This document shows, one piece after another, positions 41,334 to 50,910 of a DNA stretch of 64,000 nt. The DNA is taken from assembly GCA_038727705.1 (NCBI GenBank), contig JAVYVJ010000001.1, forward strand, positions 607,924 through 671,923, given 5' to 3'. The stretch is from Zestosphaera sp. Its GTDB lineage: Archaea > Thermoproteota > Thermoprotei_A > Sulfolobales > NBVN01. How positions within the stretch are numbered: position 1 is the stretch's first letter; every line of letters begins with the position of its first letter. The notes beneath the pieces are model-generated. The model was not told the origin of the DNA, did no database searches, and worked only from the letters and a program-made list of their open reading frames with translations. The position numbers and the translations under genes are program-made.

Positions 41334-43667
41334 ATGAGAAGATATGTGGTGATTCACGCGCACTTCTACCAACCATCTCGAGAGAATCCCTGGCTCTCAA
41401 GAGTGACTCAGGAGGCGAGTGCCCGCCCTTACCATGATTGGAACGAGAAGGTCATGGAGGAGTGCTACAGACCTAACGCGTTGATACCTATAGTGGATAA
41501 AGATGGATATGTAGTCGACGCTGTCAACAACTACTCTTGGTTGAGTTTTGATGTCGGCCCTACCTTATTGACGTGGCTTCGGGAGAACGCACTTGACGTC
41601 TACGAAGCCGTTGTGGAAGCGGACCACGTGAGCAGGGGAAGGTTCTCAGGCCATGGCTCTGCAATAGCCCAGGTCTACAATCACATGATAATGCCTCTTG
41701 CTAAGAGGGAGCTTAAGTACCTAGCTACCTACTGGGGTGTGGAAGCGTTTAGAGAAGCCTTTGGAAGATCTCCTGAGGGTATGTGGTTGCCTGAGACGGC
41801 GGTCGACGATGAAACTCTTGACGTCCTAGCAGAGTTGAGTATTAAATTCACGATTCTAGCACCTCATCAAGCCAGCATGGTGAGAACCCGGAGTGGTGAA
41901 TGGGCGGATGTGAGTGGCGGGAGGATTAACGTCAGGATGCCTTACCTTTATAGAACCTCCTCAGGCAGGGCAATCACCCTCTTCTTCTACGACGCTCGAC
42001 TTTCACATGGCGTGGCGTTCGGAGACTTGTTGTGTAACGGCGACACACTAGCTGAGAGCATAGCTAAGGCTTTCAGCGAAGAAGGTAAAAGAGAGTTAGT
42101 CGTCATAGCTACCGATGGGGAGACCTACGGACACCATAAAAGGCACGGGCATCTAGCGCTCGCATATGCCTTAAGAACTCTCACCGAGCAGGGAATCGCC
42201 AGAGTTACTAATTTCAGTGAGTTCTTGGAACTCAGTCCACCTGAGCATGAGGTTAGGATATTTGAGGGATCCTCATGGAGTTGCTCTCACGGGGTCGAGA
42301 GGTGGAGGAACGATTGCGGATGTAGGGTAGATACAAGCAGGGCATGGAGTCAGGAATGGAGGAAGCATCTTAGAGAAGCCATCGACTGGTTGAATAGCGT
42401 CTTGGTGAGCACATACTTTAATAAGGGGTCAGAGCTGTTTAAAGACCCATGGAGGGCTCTCCTAAACTACGTGAGCGTAGCGGGTAAGCCTGAGAGATTG
42501 CTTGTAGAGTATCTGAAAGATGTCTGCAAGACATCCCTCAGTGATAATGCTAAGGTCGAATCCCTCAAGTTATTGGAAATGATGAGACATGCGCTCCTCA
42601 TGCAGTCCAGCGACGGTTGGTTCTTTGATGATATATCGAACATAGAGACTGTCCAGATAATGAAGCATGCTGCCAGAGCCATGGAGCTTGCGAAGGAGTT
42701 TACTGGGATTGATCTGGAGAATACCTTCCTAAGGTACGTTAGGAAGGCAAGGAGCAACGTGCCTGAACTGGTCAACGGGGAAAACATCTACAGAGAGTTA
42801 GTGAAGAATGCGAGCATCGATCACTACGACATATGTATACTTCACGCTGTACTTAGTCTAGTAGGTCTTCCTCTAGGAAAGGATGGGAGAAGAATCTTCG
42901 GCTATACAGTCAGCGACTTGATGAGTTTACCGATTACGTCAGGCATGTTTGACGCGGTGTTGGGGAAAGCTGTAGTCACTTCCTCAACTACCCTCGAACC
43001 CATTGAATGTGCCTACTACGCGCACATGGCAGATGATCACACAATACTGGGGGCCTCAGGCCCTTCCAGAAGGGTGGACCTGGGATCCTTAAATCACGAG
43101 GTTCTTGAGCATGTCAAGGTGCAGGATTCAAAGGGCCTCAGGGGGGTTCTATCTCTTCACTTCACTAAAGTGGAGGACGTGCTTATGATCGATCTCCTGG
43201 CTGGGATGAAGAACGTCTCTCATAGAACGCGCCTCCTCAACTACATAACGGAACTTCTCACGCTCCAGACCTCAAAAGAGCTCAGCGAATTACTTAACAC
43301 TATGTTACACGACCCTATTAGGCTCTATGGTGTGCTGTCCCTAAGCAAGGAGATGCGCGTGAAGATGTCCGACATCTTGAGCAGGCTTGATGAGAAGCTC
43401 TCTGAGCAACTAATTAGTCTGGCCAGAAAGCAATTCAACTTGAGTGACTTAACAAGGATTGCGTTAAGCATCTTAATAGTTAAGGAGTTGGCGAAGGATT
43501 TGGAGGGCCTTAGAGGTTTATGGAGGACGAGAGCCTCCTTATGCGTGCTGATCAAGGAGCGTGGGACTGAGGTTAGGAGTATGTGTAGAGAAGGTATTGA
43601 GGGCATGTGCGTTGGCATGCGGATGCTTGAAGATCTGGGTAGTATCCTTAACCTGAGGTGTGGCTAG
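41334..43667 (+). CDS. GH57 family glycoside hydrolase with DUF3536
   Basis: A 777-residue GH57 protein. Motif 1 HAHFYQPSRENPW starts it; the expected nucleophile glutamate is in GMWLPETA (near residue 155) and the acid/base aspartate in IATDGE (near 260). The C-terminal ~430 residues fit the DUF3536 region. GH57 enzymes act as amylopullulanases, 4-alpha-glucanotransferases or branching enzymes; the exact role of this subfamily is not established. It follows glgB and probably shares its alpha-glucan pathway. It is likely cytoplasmic, as no signal peptide is seen. Confidence 0.88.
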   Translation: MRRYVVIHAHFYQPSRENPWLSRVTQEASARPYHDWNEKVMEECYRPNALIPIVDKDGYVVDAVNNYSWLSFDVGPTLLTWLRENALDVYEAVVEADHVSRGRFSGHGSAIAQVYNHMIMPLAKRELKYLATYWGVEAFREAFGRSPEGMWLPETAVDDETLDVLAELSIKFTILAPHQASMVRTRSGEWADVSGGRINVRMPYLYRTSSGRAITLFFYDARLSHGVAFGDLLCNGDTLAESIAKAFSEEGKRELVVIATDGETYGHHKRHGHLALAYALRTLTEQGIARVTNFSEFLELSPPEHEVRIFEGSSWSCSHGVERWRNDCGCRVDTSRAWSQEWRKHLREAIDWLNSVLVSTYFNKGSELFKDPWRALLNYVSVAGKPERLLVEYLKDVCKTSLSDNAKVESLKLLEMMRHALLMQSSDGWFFDDISNIETVQIMKHAARAMELAKEFTGIDLENTFLRYVRKARSNVPELVNGENIYRELVKNASIDHYDICILHAVLSLVGLPLGKDGRRIFGYTVSDLMSLPITSGMFDAVLGKAVVTSSTTLEPIECAYYAHMADDHTILGASGPSRRVDLGSLNHEVLEHVKVQDSKGLRGVLSLHFTKVEDVLMIDLLAGMKNVSHRTRLLNYITELLTLQTSKELSELLNTMLHDPIRLYGVLSLSKEMRVKMSDILSRLDEKLSEQLISLARKQFNLSDLTRIALSILIVKELAKDLEGLRGLWRTRASLCVLIKERGTEVRSMCREGIEGMCVGMRMLEDLGSILNLRCG

Positions 43668-43725
43668 GTCGATTATACGCCGGTTACGGACCGATTACAT
43701 ATAAAACACTTAGCTGTGGAGTTCC

Positions 43726-44427
43726 TCACACGCTTATCAAACCTGTGTACGAAAGTATCATCAATGACAGGAAGGATGTTATGCTAATCAGTATGTTGTC
43801 ATCTATTGGGTTGAATTCGTAGTGCTCTATGAACGACGAGAGGGCTGCTACGGGAATTCCCCACAGGCCTATGAAGTAGTAGCCTATTGGGAGGCAGACT
43901 AGGAACATGGCGAAGTTGCCCCACCAGGATTTAGTTCTTCTCCTGTAGATGAGGTTTCTGACCACCCCTGTCGCGGCATCACCAAAAGACATAAAGAGAA
44001 CGGGGATCAGGCCGTAGACAGGCGTTGAGAAGACTAGCCAAGATAACAGCAGGATGGTCCCCCAAGCTACGCAGAAGTTGACCTCATACATGTTCTCCCT
44101 CACCTGAAACCACGGCATCAATCTACCGGTCTTGTGCGGTAGCCAGGTGACTAGAGCTAGAACTAGAGCCAGTACGAAGGGTATGGTTGGTGAGGTGAAG
44201 AGGAACGGGACCAGGAGCGCCACGAGACCTCCCGCCAGGATGTGAATTATCTTCCTGTTGAAATAAACCGCGACATTATGTTGAAGCCCCTTCTTAGTCA
44301 TGAGGTTGTATGTGTACTTAGTGCCATAGACTACCATCAACACATATATGAAGAGGATGCAAGCATACAGCAACTCCGCCGTTAAGTTGATGGGGGTTAG
44401 CACGTTCAGGTATATGCCTGTGTTCAT
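43726..44427 (-). CDS. Dolichol kinase-like/CTP-dependent membrane kinase (COG0170)
   Basis: A 233-residue membrane protein with six to seven helices. It has RKIIHILAGG near residue 60, SFGDAATGVVRNLIYRRR near 150-165 and a C-terminal HYEFNPIDDNI. This pattern is that of the SEC59/dolichol kinase and phytol kinase group. In archaea such enzymes phosphorylate dolichol or archaeal lipid alcohols. It is convergent with the GH57 gene. Confidence 0.75.
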   Translation of the reverse strand: MNTGIYLNVLTPINLTAELLYACILFIYVLMVVYGTKYTYNLMTKKGLQHNVAVYFNRKIIHILAGGLVALLVPFLFTSPTIPFVLALVLALVTWLPHKTGRLMPWFQVRENMYEVNFCVAWGTILLLSWLVFSTPVYGLIPVLFMSFGDAATGVVRNLIYRRRTKSWWGNFAMFLVCLPIGYYFIGLWGIPVAALSSFIEHYEFNPIDDNILISITSFLSLMILSYTGLISV

Positions 44428-44560
44428 TCTCTAATACCTCCAACATGCATGAGACTAGAGAACTATTCAATACCTAGCTTTTATATTTCACTCATACACA
44501 CCATATGGGTGTCGATGTGACTTCCTGCAGGCAACATGAGTCAGGGATTGAGGGAGTTTC

Positions 44561-45427
44561 ATGTTGCTGGGCTATCTGCTGATAGTAATTGCGTCCATTC
44601 TGTGGAGTCTGAGCCCAGCGATTATAAGCAGATTTAGCAGACGCATAAGACCGGTAACCTTTACAGGGCTAAGGGCTTCCATAGCTTCGGCCACGCTACT
44701 CATTCTCTTCTTAGTCAGGGGTGCGGGAATAGATAGCTTGAGTTACGTTGCGATAGCTGTGGTTACGTTGTCAGCCATCATAGGGCCGGGAGTCGGCGAC
44801 GTCTTGTACACAAAGTCGATTCAAGCGCTAGGCGGCTTCCTAGCCGTGGTACTCGGCTACACCTACATATTCATAGCTCAGGCGATCGCTGTGTTCTTCC
44901 TGGGAGAACTCGCTAAAGCTACGCTGGTGTTCGGCAGTCTTCTCGCATTCGTTGGAGTGGTGATTGCTGTGCAGGGAGGTATAAATCGGGAAAGGCCCCT
45001 CAACATAAAGGCGAGGGGCGTGGCATATGCCGTGATGGCTTCAGTCAGCTGGGGTGTGTCCGCCTCCCTGATTAAAGTCGCTCTAAATTTCGCTGATGAG
45101 TTAACACTAACGCTGTTAAGACTGTCAACAATAGCTATTGTCTTCCTACCAGCGGGACTCCTGAGCGAAGGAGTGCCACTGAAGGGGGATTTAAAACTAC
45201 TACTGCTGATAGCCACAATCACGGCAACTCTTGACTGGACCTTAGGAATGTATATCTTTGTATGTTCTATAGGCATCATCGGGGTTTCAGCAACCGCTGT
45301 GGTCACCGCCCTCACACCGGTGCTCTCTACAATCACCACCAGACTGATAGCACGAGAGAAGCCTTTATTAACGAACATCACAGGAGCCCTCCTTACGTCG
45401 GCAGGCATAATAGTTACCGCTCTCTGA
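44561..45427 (+). CDS. EamA-family transporter
   Basis: A 288-residue protein with ten hydrophobic helices in two similar halves, each an EamA (DMT superfamily) repeat: IVIASILWSLSPAIISRF and AVMASVSWGVSASLIKV begin the two halves. The substrate is not evident; family members export amino acids or metabolites. Confidence 0.82.
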   Translation: MLLGYLLIVIASILWSLSPAIISRFSRRIRPVTFTGLRASIASATLLILFLVRGAGIDSLSYVAIAVVTLSAIIGPGVGDVLYTKSIQALGGFLAVVLGYTYIFIAQAIAVFFLGELAKATLVFGSLLAFVGVVIAVQGGINRERPLNIKARGVAYAVMASVSWGVSASLIKVALNFADELTLTLLRLSTIAIVFLPAGLLSEGVPLKGDLKLLLLIATITATLDWTLGMYIFVCSIGIIGVSATAVVTALTPVLSTITTRLIAREKPLLTNITGALLTSAGIIVTAL

Positions 45428-45443
45428 ACCTTCACTGGACTGA

Positions 45444-46265
45444 CTACCACAGCGACACCGTCTTGACGCCTTCCCTGAGCATCCTACGTAATTGAATTCT
45501 GAAATACGTGTAAGCGGACGCGAGGAAAGCTAGGGGATAGACGATGGAGAGCGCAATGAGAGTTACTTCAGGTATAACTGGTGTTGAGAGTCCCAGAGAA
45601 TGCCTCAGGAGTTCCGCTGGATAGCTGAAGGGGGTCAGCAACGCTATCTGCCTCATGACGGATGGTAGATTAGCTAAGGGTGTGACGCCCCCTGTAGCTA
45701 CCGGGAGGATCCAGGAGATGAACTCGACCACCGCACCTGAAGTGCCTGACGCCATTAAAGTAGCACCAAGTATCAGGGCGTAGCTGAAAAGCACGACCAT
45801 CAATGAGAAAATACTTAGAGTAAGTAACGCCGCGTTAACCACGCTTAAAGCAGGCGGGGCGGCAAGAAATGAGAGCATCATGTACGTTATTGTCAGGGAG
45901 AGGGCCAGCCACGTGAGAGTTACTGGCACTATACCCACGTAGAGCACGAACATACTAGATCCGCTAACAATTACGTTCTCTAGAACACCCCTAAATAACG
46001 CATCCCTCAACTCCCATCCCCAATCCCAAGTACTTGCCGAGTAGGCCTGGAAGATGGCCACACCGACAAACATGTGGGATGAGATTAGTTCGGCAGAGGT
46101 GGTAGGATCCCTGAAGAGAGTCATAGGGAGCATTATGACAGCCAACCATGTGGCCATCGAGATGAGCCCTATGAAGAATCCTCTACTCCTCAGCAACTCT
46201 GCCTTAACGTAGCTCTCAAAGACCACTTTAGCTGAGCTGATGAAACTCCATACATTGAGTCTCAA
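45444..46265 (-). CDS. ABC-2 type transporter permease (second permease)
   Basis: A 273-residue membrane protein with about six helices, third gene of a compact ABC-2 exporter operon. It overlaps the preceding permease by 4 bp. The pattern ATWLAVIMLPMTLF, later LPVATGGVTPLANLP and LTPFSYPAELLRHSLG, is typical of ABC-2 permeases of drug or polysaccharide exporters. Confidence 0.82.
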   Translation of the reverse strand: MRLNVWSFISSAKVVFESYVKAELLRSRGFFIGLISMATWLAVIMLPMTLFRDPTTSAELISSHMFVGVAIFQAYSASTWDWGWELRDALFRGVLENVIVSGSSMFVLYVGIVPVTLTWLALSLTITYMMLSFLAAPPALSVVNAALLTLSIFSLMVVLFSYALILGATLMASGTSGAVVEFISWILPVATGGVTPLANLPSVMRQIALLTPFSYPAELLRHSLGLSTPVIPEVTLIALSIVYPLAFLASAYTYFRIQLRRMLREGVKTVSLW

Positions 46266-47074
46266 GTCTTGACACCCTCTCTCAACTTCTTCCTCTCCAG
46301 GAATCTAGCGCTGCCGTATGATGGCGGACCGTAAAGGAGGGTCAATGCAGTACCGACTCCTAGCAGAGGTAGAAGCACTGTCATTTCAGGAATTCTATCA
46401 CTTACTAGCGTGAGGAGCGTTGCATCCACTACATGCGATGAGGGAAGGAGGTAGGAGATCGCTTGAACTATGGGCGGCATCACGAACCTCGGGTAGTAGA
46501 CCCCCAAAAGAATCATCATAATGGGTCTCACTATGTTGAGCAATCTCCAAGACTCCCCAACCATGGTGGGCAGTCCGCAAGCCAAGAGTATCGCGAAGGT
46601 CGAGAGGAGTAGCCCAGCTAAAGCGGCTAGGCACATCAAGGTAAGCGAAATCGCAAGACCTGTAAAACCTGTGAAGTACACATATAAGGGGACAATACTG
46701 GTGAGTCCGAGAACCACTGACAGCATTAAGCGAGGTACAGGTATTATGAGAAGCCTTAAGAACCAGGGCGTAGGACTTGAGAGTATGTAGGGAAGCGTAC
46801 CTATATTGTCGTCGTAGATGGGACTCCACAGTACATCATCCACTATACCCAGTATCACGAGGAAGTTAAAGGATGCTGTCATGAAGAAAAGTAGCGGATT
46901 GACGCCGACTCTTGCTTCGAAATACTCTACAGATCCTACAGAGGAGCCTATGAAGACTATGAAGAAGGTCATTATGTAGGGGTACGCGATGTACGTGAAC
47001 AAGACCTGCTTCCTCCTCAACAACTCACCATACACAAGCAACATCTCCGATCTAACCAGGGCGACCACGTTCAA
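46262..47074 (-). CDS. ABC-2 type transporter permease (first permease)
   Basis: A 270-residue membrane protein, second gene of the exporter operon, with about six helices and the SPTPWFLRLLIIPVPR and LLPSSHVVDATLL regions characteristic of ABC-2 membrane subunits. It overlaps the ATPase gene and the next permease by 4 bp each. Confidence 0.82.
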   Translation of the reverse strand: MNVVALVRSEMLLVYGELLRRKQVLFTYIAYPYIMTFFIVFIGSSVGSVEYFEARVGVNPLLFFMTASFNFLVILGIVDDVLWSPIYDDNIGTLPYILSSPTPWFLRLLIIPVPRLMLSVVLGLTSIVPLYVYFTGFTGLAISLTLMCLAALAGLLLSTFAILLACGLPTMVGESWRLLNIVRPIMMILLGVYYPRFVMPPIVQAISYLLPSSHVVDATLLTLVSDRIPEMTVLLPLLGVGTALTLLYGPPSYGSARFLERKKLREGVKT

Positions 47075-48087
47075 CCTGCCTCGCCCCTAGTGAGGTATAT
47101 AAAGACATCTTCAAGCGTGGGTTCAATCACCTTAAGAGAGCTCATGAAGAGGTTACTTGCCACGACTAGCTTAACTATCTTGTCCAGCGATTCCTCAGTC
47201 GACCTAACGTTGAACCTAACCTCAATGAAGTCCTCGTCAAGCCCTTCCATGGAGATGTTGCCCACAGCTATTTCACTCAGTCTTCCTAGGAAGGAATTCA
47301 GATTACCAACCCCTCCTCTGATCTGAAGAACCACAGTCCTTACATCACTTATCTTGCTCTTTAGTTCCTCCGGAGTGCCTGTAGCCACCACAACTCCTTT
47401 GTTGATCAGGAGTATCCTGTCACAGACTAGCTCAGCCTCGAACATGTTGTGAGTGGTATATATGACTGCCTTACCCTCTCTAGAGGCCAGGGACTTAACT
47501 AGCTCCCTGACCTTTCTAGCGCTAGCCGGATCGAGCCCTAAGGTAGGCTCATCAAGTAGGAGGACAGGTGGATCCTTCAGAAGTGCTCTTGCCAGCGCCA
47601 GCCTGGCTTTCATACCTGTTGAGTACTCCTCATAGAGCTTGTCCTCAGCTTCCAGTTCCTTTAAGCCAACAAGCTCAAGCATCCCATCAACCCTCCTCGC
47701 GAGTTCCGCCCCGCTCAGTCCGTAGAGAGAGCCAAAGTAAACAAGGTTCTCTCTACCGGTCAGCTTACCATAGAACCCCTTCTCAACACTAAGCATTACC
47801 CCTATCCTTCTTCTCACGGAGGGGGCTTCCCTAACTACGTCAAAGCCCTCCACAGTAACTCTTCCGGAGTCCGGGAGTAGAAGTGTGGATATTATCTTAA
47901 TCGTGGTCGTTTTGCCAGCGCCGTTAGGTCCGAGAAGCCCTACAACCTCACCATAGCCCACGCTGAAGGTAATGCCCTTCAGAGCCTCAACCACTAAGAC
48001 CTCACTGCGCAGGAGCCCACTTCTCTTCCTGCTTACGTACTTCTTCATCAAGCCGGAAGCCACGACAGCTTCTCTAACCAAAAACAA
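47071..48087 (-). CDS. ABC-2 transporter ATP-binding protein
   Basis: A 338-residue ATPase: Walker A GPNGAGKTTTIKI, signature YSTGMKARLALARALL (STGMK in place of LSGGQ) and Walker B VLLLDEPTLGLDP. The C-terminal ~100 residues (DUF4162-like, ending IEPTLEDVFIYLTRGEAG) are typical of drug-efflux or multidrug ABC-2 ATPases. The substrate is unknown. Confidence 0.88.
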   Translation of the reverse strand: MFLVREAVVASGLMKKYVSRKRSGLLRSEVLVVEALKGITFSVGYGEVVGLLGPNGAGKTTTIKIISTLLLPDSGRVTVEGFDVVREAPSVRRRIGVMLSVEKGFYGKLTGRENLVYFGSLYGLSGAELARRVDGMLELVGLKELEAEDKLYEEYSTGMKARLALARALLKDPPVLLLDEPTLGLDPASARKVRELVKSLASREGKAVIYTTHNMFEAELVCDRILLINKGVVVATGTPEELKSKISDVRTVVLQIRGGVGNLNSFLGRLSEIAVGNISMEGLDEDFIEVRFNVRSTEESLDKIVKLVVASNLFMSSLKVIEPTLEDVFIYLTRGEAG

Positions 48088-48167
48088 GCCACCCTACTTC
48101 ATATTCAGATTATGTAAGTATCTTTAAAACCTATCTTAACAACCACGGTTTTCCTAACTGAGTTCCT

Positions 48168-49406
48168 TCAGAAGGACATCCTCAGCCTTAGCACTTTCTC
48201 AATCAACACGCTTGGTAAGTCCGGGGCTACGATGCAATTAGGCACCAGCCTGGAAAGTCTGGTCAAAACCTCCAGTTCCCGATATGCTCTGCTCAGATCC
48301 TCCAGCCCCACCTCCTCATGCCTGAGGATGGTTAGAGAGGGAGATGTAACGGCGAAGAATACCTCGTGTGATAGAGTCTTAAGTCCTCTCCATATACGTT
48401 GCGCTGCCTCAACATCGCTTAAGTCCTCGAAACTCACTATATTTACTACCATGCACGGCGTGGTGCAGGAGTTAGTAACCACTGGGAGCAGCAGCCACGA
48501 CGCAACCCTGAGTGCTGAGTAAGTTAGGAGGGGTTCCTCAGGCCACTCCACTCTAGATAACGCCTCAAGCAGGTTCCCAATCTTGAGGGTGGTCACCACC
48601 TTATCGCTTAACACGAAACCTCTCTCAGTTACCACGAGTAACCTTACGTGGAGACTGTTGTGCAATAGACCTGAGACTAACCTGCAGACGTCGTTTACTA
48701 GGTACTCAAGAGCTCTTGACCCGGGATCGAAAAATCTGTCACTCAGTACAAGTGTCACTAACACATCCTTTCTCATCTCCTTCTCGAACTCTTTCACAGC
48801 CAGCCTGGAGAGTCTGGCTGTAGCCTTCCAGTCAATTCTCCTGAACTCATCGCCTGGCACGTACTCCCTGATTTCAAGTATGTTTGTGCCTCCTCCTCGA
48901 GTCCTTGAAGGTCCGGCACCAACATGTTTGAGTCCGGCCGACACGTACGGTAGGTGAGCAGTCTTAAATGATGGAATAGCACGCACTTCCACGTCTGCAT
49001 CTAGGGTTATAAAACCATCCGCAAGCCCTCCCAACAACCTGAAGTAGAGCCTCAGCCCGCTTATTCTGTGAGTGCCTACACGCGGACGAGCGTAGAGGCT
49101 CAGCCTCAGCCCTGATAAGTTCCTGTCGATATCATATCCTGTTACATTGAGTCCAACATCGCATAGAACCTCAACCCTGGTTATCCTGACTAACTCGAGG
49201 TGCTGTGCACTCAGGTTAAGCAGAATGCAGACCTCCTCACCTACAACAGTTCTCACGTAATCCGGATGCTCGAAATCAACTGCGTTAAGCCTACCGAAAG
49301 AGCGCACGAGCCCCGAGACGTAGCCAACAAGACTCAAGCCGACTAGGCTAAATATAATAGAGGGATGCGGGGTACCTGACACAATGAGAGCTACGGTGAG
49401 AAGCAC
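48168..49406 (-). CDS. DUF58 domain protein
   Basis: A 412-residue protein: two membrane helices at the start, then a DUF58 domain with the hallmark EYVPGDEFRRIDWKATARLSRLAVKEFEKE and a vWA-like tail (VTLVLSDRFFDPG). It follows the MoxR gene by 65 bp on the same strand. MoxR/DUF58/DUF4129 clusters are widespread in bacteria and archaea, with roles proposed in chaperoning or envelope maintenance. Confidence 0.85.
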   Translation of the reverse strand: MLLTVALIVSGTPHPSIIFSLVGLSLVGYVSGLVRSFGRLNAVDFEHPDYVRTVVGEEVCILLNLSAQHLELVRITRVEVLCDVGLNVTGYDIDRNLSGLRLSLYARPRVGTHRISGLRLYFRLLGGLADGFITLDADVEVRAIPSFKTAHLPYVSAGLKHVGAGPSRTRGGGTNILEIREYVPGDEFRRIDWKATARLSRLAVKEFEKEMRKDVLVTLVLSDRFFDPGSRALEYLVNDVCRLVSGLLHNSLHVRLLVVTERGFVLSDKVVTTLKIGNLLEALSRVEWPEEPLLTYSALRVASWLLLPVVTNSCTTPCMVVNIVSFEDLSDVEAAQRIWRGLKTLSHEVFFAVTSPSLTILRHEEVGLEDLSRAYRELEVLTRLSRLVPNCIVAPDLPSVLIEKVLRLRMSF

Positions 49407-49471
49407 GGAGGACAGTATTAGGAGGTAGATGCCGCTGTAGCTGAGGTATGTGACGCTGACTCTAACCCTTC

Positions 49472-50416
49472 CTATGGTCTAGGCACCCCCACATTTCTTA
49501 GGACTTCCTCAATTACCTCCCGACTCGACGTTCCCTCAACAATCACCTCCGGCTTGAGAAGTACTCTGTGGCTTAGTGCAGGCACAGCGGCTGCCTTAAC
49601 ATCGTCAGGTATTACGTAGTCTCTGCCATCTGCCAAAGCAAGACATTTGGCCAGGGTGTGTAACATCATTAACCCCCTCGGCGTCACGCCAAGCCTCACA
49701 TACCTGTGATTATTCAGCGCTTCATAGATCTTCAGCATGTAGTCTAGAACCGAGTCATCAACATGCGCTCTACTTAATTCCCTTCTGCTCTCAAATATCT
49801 CCTCAACGCTAACAACGGGTTTGAGACTTTCGAAGACTTCTTCAATCTTGAGAGATCCCCTCTTGAGGAGTTCTATCAAACCATTCCTGCTCAGCGAGTG
49901 CATGTCCACCTTTATGAAAAACCTATCGAGCTGTGCCTCAGGCAATGGGAATACACCCTCCAGCTCTACTGGATTCATAGTCGCTACAACAGTGAAGGGT
50001 TCCGGCAATCTAACGGTGAAGCCCTCTATGGTGACCTGCCTCTCCTGCATTGCCTCAAGCAGAGCGCTCTGAGTCCTAGGCGACGCCCTGTTGATCTCGT
50101 CTGCCAGGACCAGGTTAGCGTTTATAGGTCCAACAACAACCTCGAAGTCCCCCGTCCTCTGGTTAAAGACCTTAGTACCTACAATATCTGCAGGTAATAA
50201 GTCAGGAGTTAGCTGAATTCTGCTGAATCTGAGGTTAAGTAACTTAGCGACTGTCTTGGCCGTAAGGGTCTTGGCGATGCCTGGGATACCCTCGATCAGG
50301 GCATGACCTCCCGCGATAACGGACAGAACAAGCAACTTAACGTCCCATCTCCTTTCAACTAGGACCTCCTCCGACGCGTTGGCAACCCTGTCCACTATAG
50401 ACTCAACTTTGTTCAA
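49472..50416 (-). CDS. MoxR-family AAA ATPase
   Basis: About 314 residues. Walker A is GIPGIAKT, Walker B is NLVLADEINRASP, and ALLEAMQERQVTIEG and NPVELEGVFPLPEAQLDRF are hallmark MoxR segments. I choose TTG 50416 with GGGGGC ahead because the family N-terminus begins LNKVESIVDRV; an ATG at 50497 gives an unlikely extra 27 residues. It probably works as a chaperone-like ATPase for the DUF58 partner. Confidence 0.88.
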   Translation of the reverse strand: MNKVESIVDRVANASEEVLVERRWDVKLLVLSVIAGGHALIEGIPGIAKTLTAKTVAKLLNLRFSRIQLTPDLLPADIVGTKVFNQRTGDFEVVVGPINANLVLADEINRASPRTQSALLEAMQERQVTIEGFTVRLPEPFTVVATMNPVELEGVFPLPEAQLDRFFIKVDMHSLSRNGLIELLKRGSLKIEEVFESLKPVVSVEEIFESRRELSRAHVDDSVLDYMLKIYEALNNHRYVRLGVTPRGLMMLHTLAKCLALADGRDYVIPDDVKAAAVPALSHRVLLKPEVIVEGTSSREVIEEVLRNVGVPRP

Positions 50417-50512
50417 AACAGCCCCCACAAATACATAACCAACACGGAGGTAATATGAGCTGGCTGTGGGATCAAGAATAGAAACCCCTAACGGCAAACA
50501 ATACCAGCCCTC

Positions 50513-50650
50513 TTAACTATCTCTAGGTTTGAGCACATGAATTCTCTTGATCCTGGTTTCTGAGATCCTGTACTTGTCACCTGTAGATCCAGTAGCCTTA
50601 TGTACGCTCTGCTTTAATTCACCTACAAAGAGTAGTGTTAGCTGGCACCA
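50513..50650 (-). other. Possible small or degraded ORF between MoxR and the DUF4129 gene
   Basis: This 400-500-bp intergenic stretch holds no clear gene. On the minus strand a reading frame ending HVLKPRDS* (stop at 50513) runs back through SETRIKRI and GELKQSVHK, with no good start; an ATG in a different frame upstream (MSKVLLVLKEVCEKLG) could be its broken front. The plus strand has two AAGCCTGC copies 14 bp apart (near 50736-50757). A convincing RNA gene was not found. Confidence 0.25.
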
Positions 50651-50910
50651 AGCTTCTCACAGACCTCCTTAAGCACCAACAACACCTTAGACATACTGGA
50701 CCTTAATGTATTTGCTCAAGAAATGAAATCAAAAAAGCCTGCTTTCTCAAGCCTGCCGAAGCTCCTCGATGTAATGGGCTTGCGCTGTATGAGATTAGGG
50801 CAGGCGGAGCGGGCTTCACATCCACCTTCTATTCCTAAACACGAGAGGCTTACCCTGAAGAAATGGGTAGGCTCATCCTTATTTTCCTTGAAGCCCCTAT
50901 ATTCTAGGCG

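Noticed and set aside
44878-45450. 190-residue minus-strand ORF opposite the EamA gene
   Set aside because: It lies entirely in the shadow of the EamA reading frame and shows no domain.
46398-46829. 143-residue minus-strand ORF within the first ABC-2 permease gene
   Set aside because: It is the same strand but another frame, with unstructured composition; the permease is the real gene.
50760-50880. tRNA-like sequence
   Set aside because: GC-rich stretches suggested a clover leaf, but no acceptor stem, T-loop or anticodon stem could be assembled.
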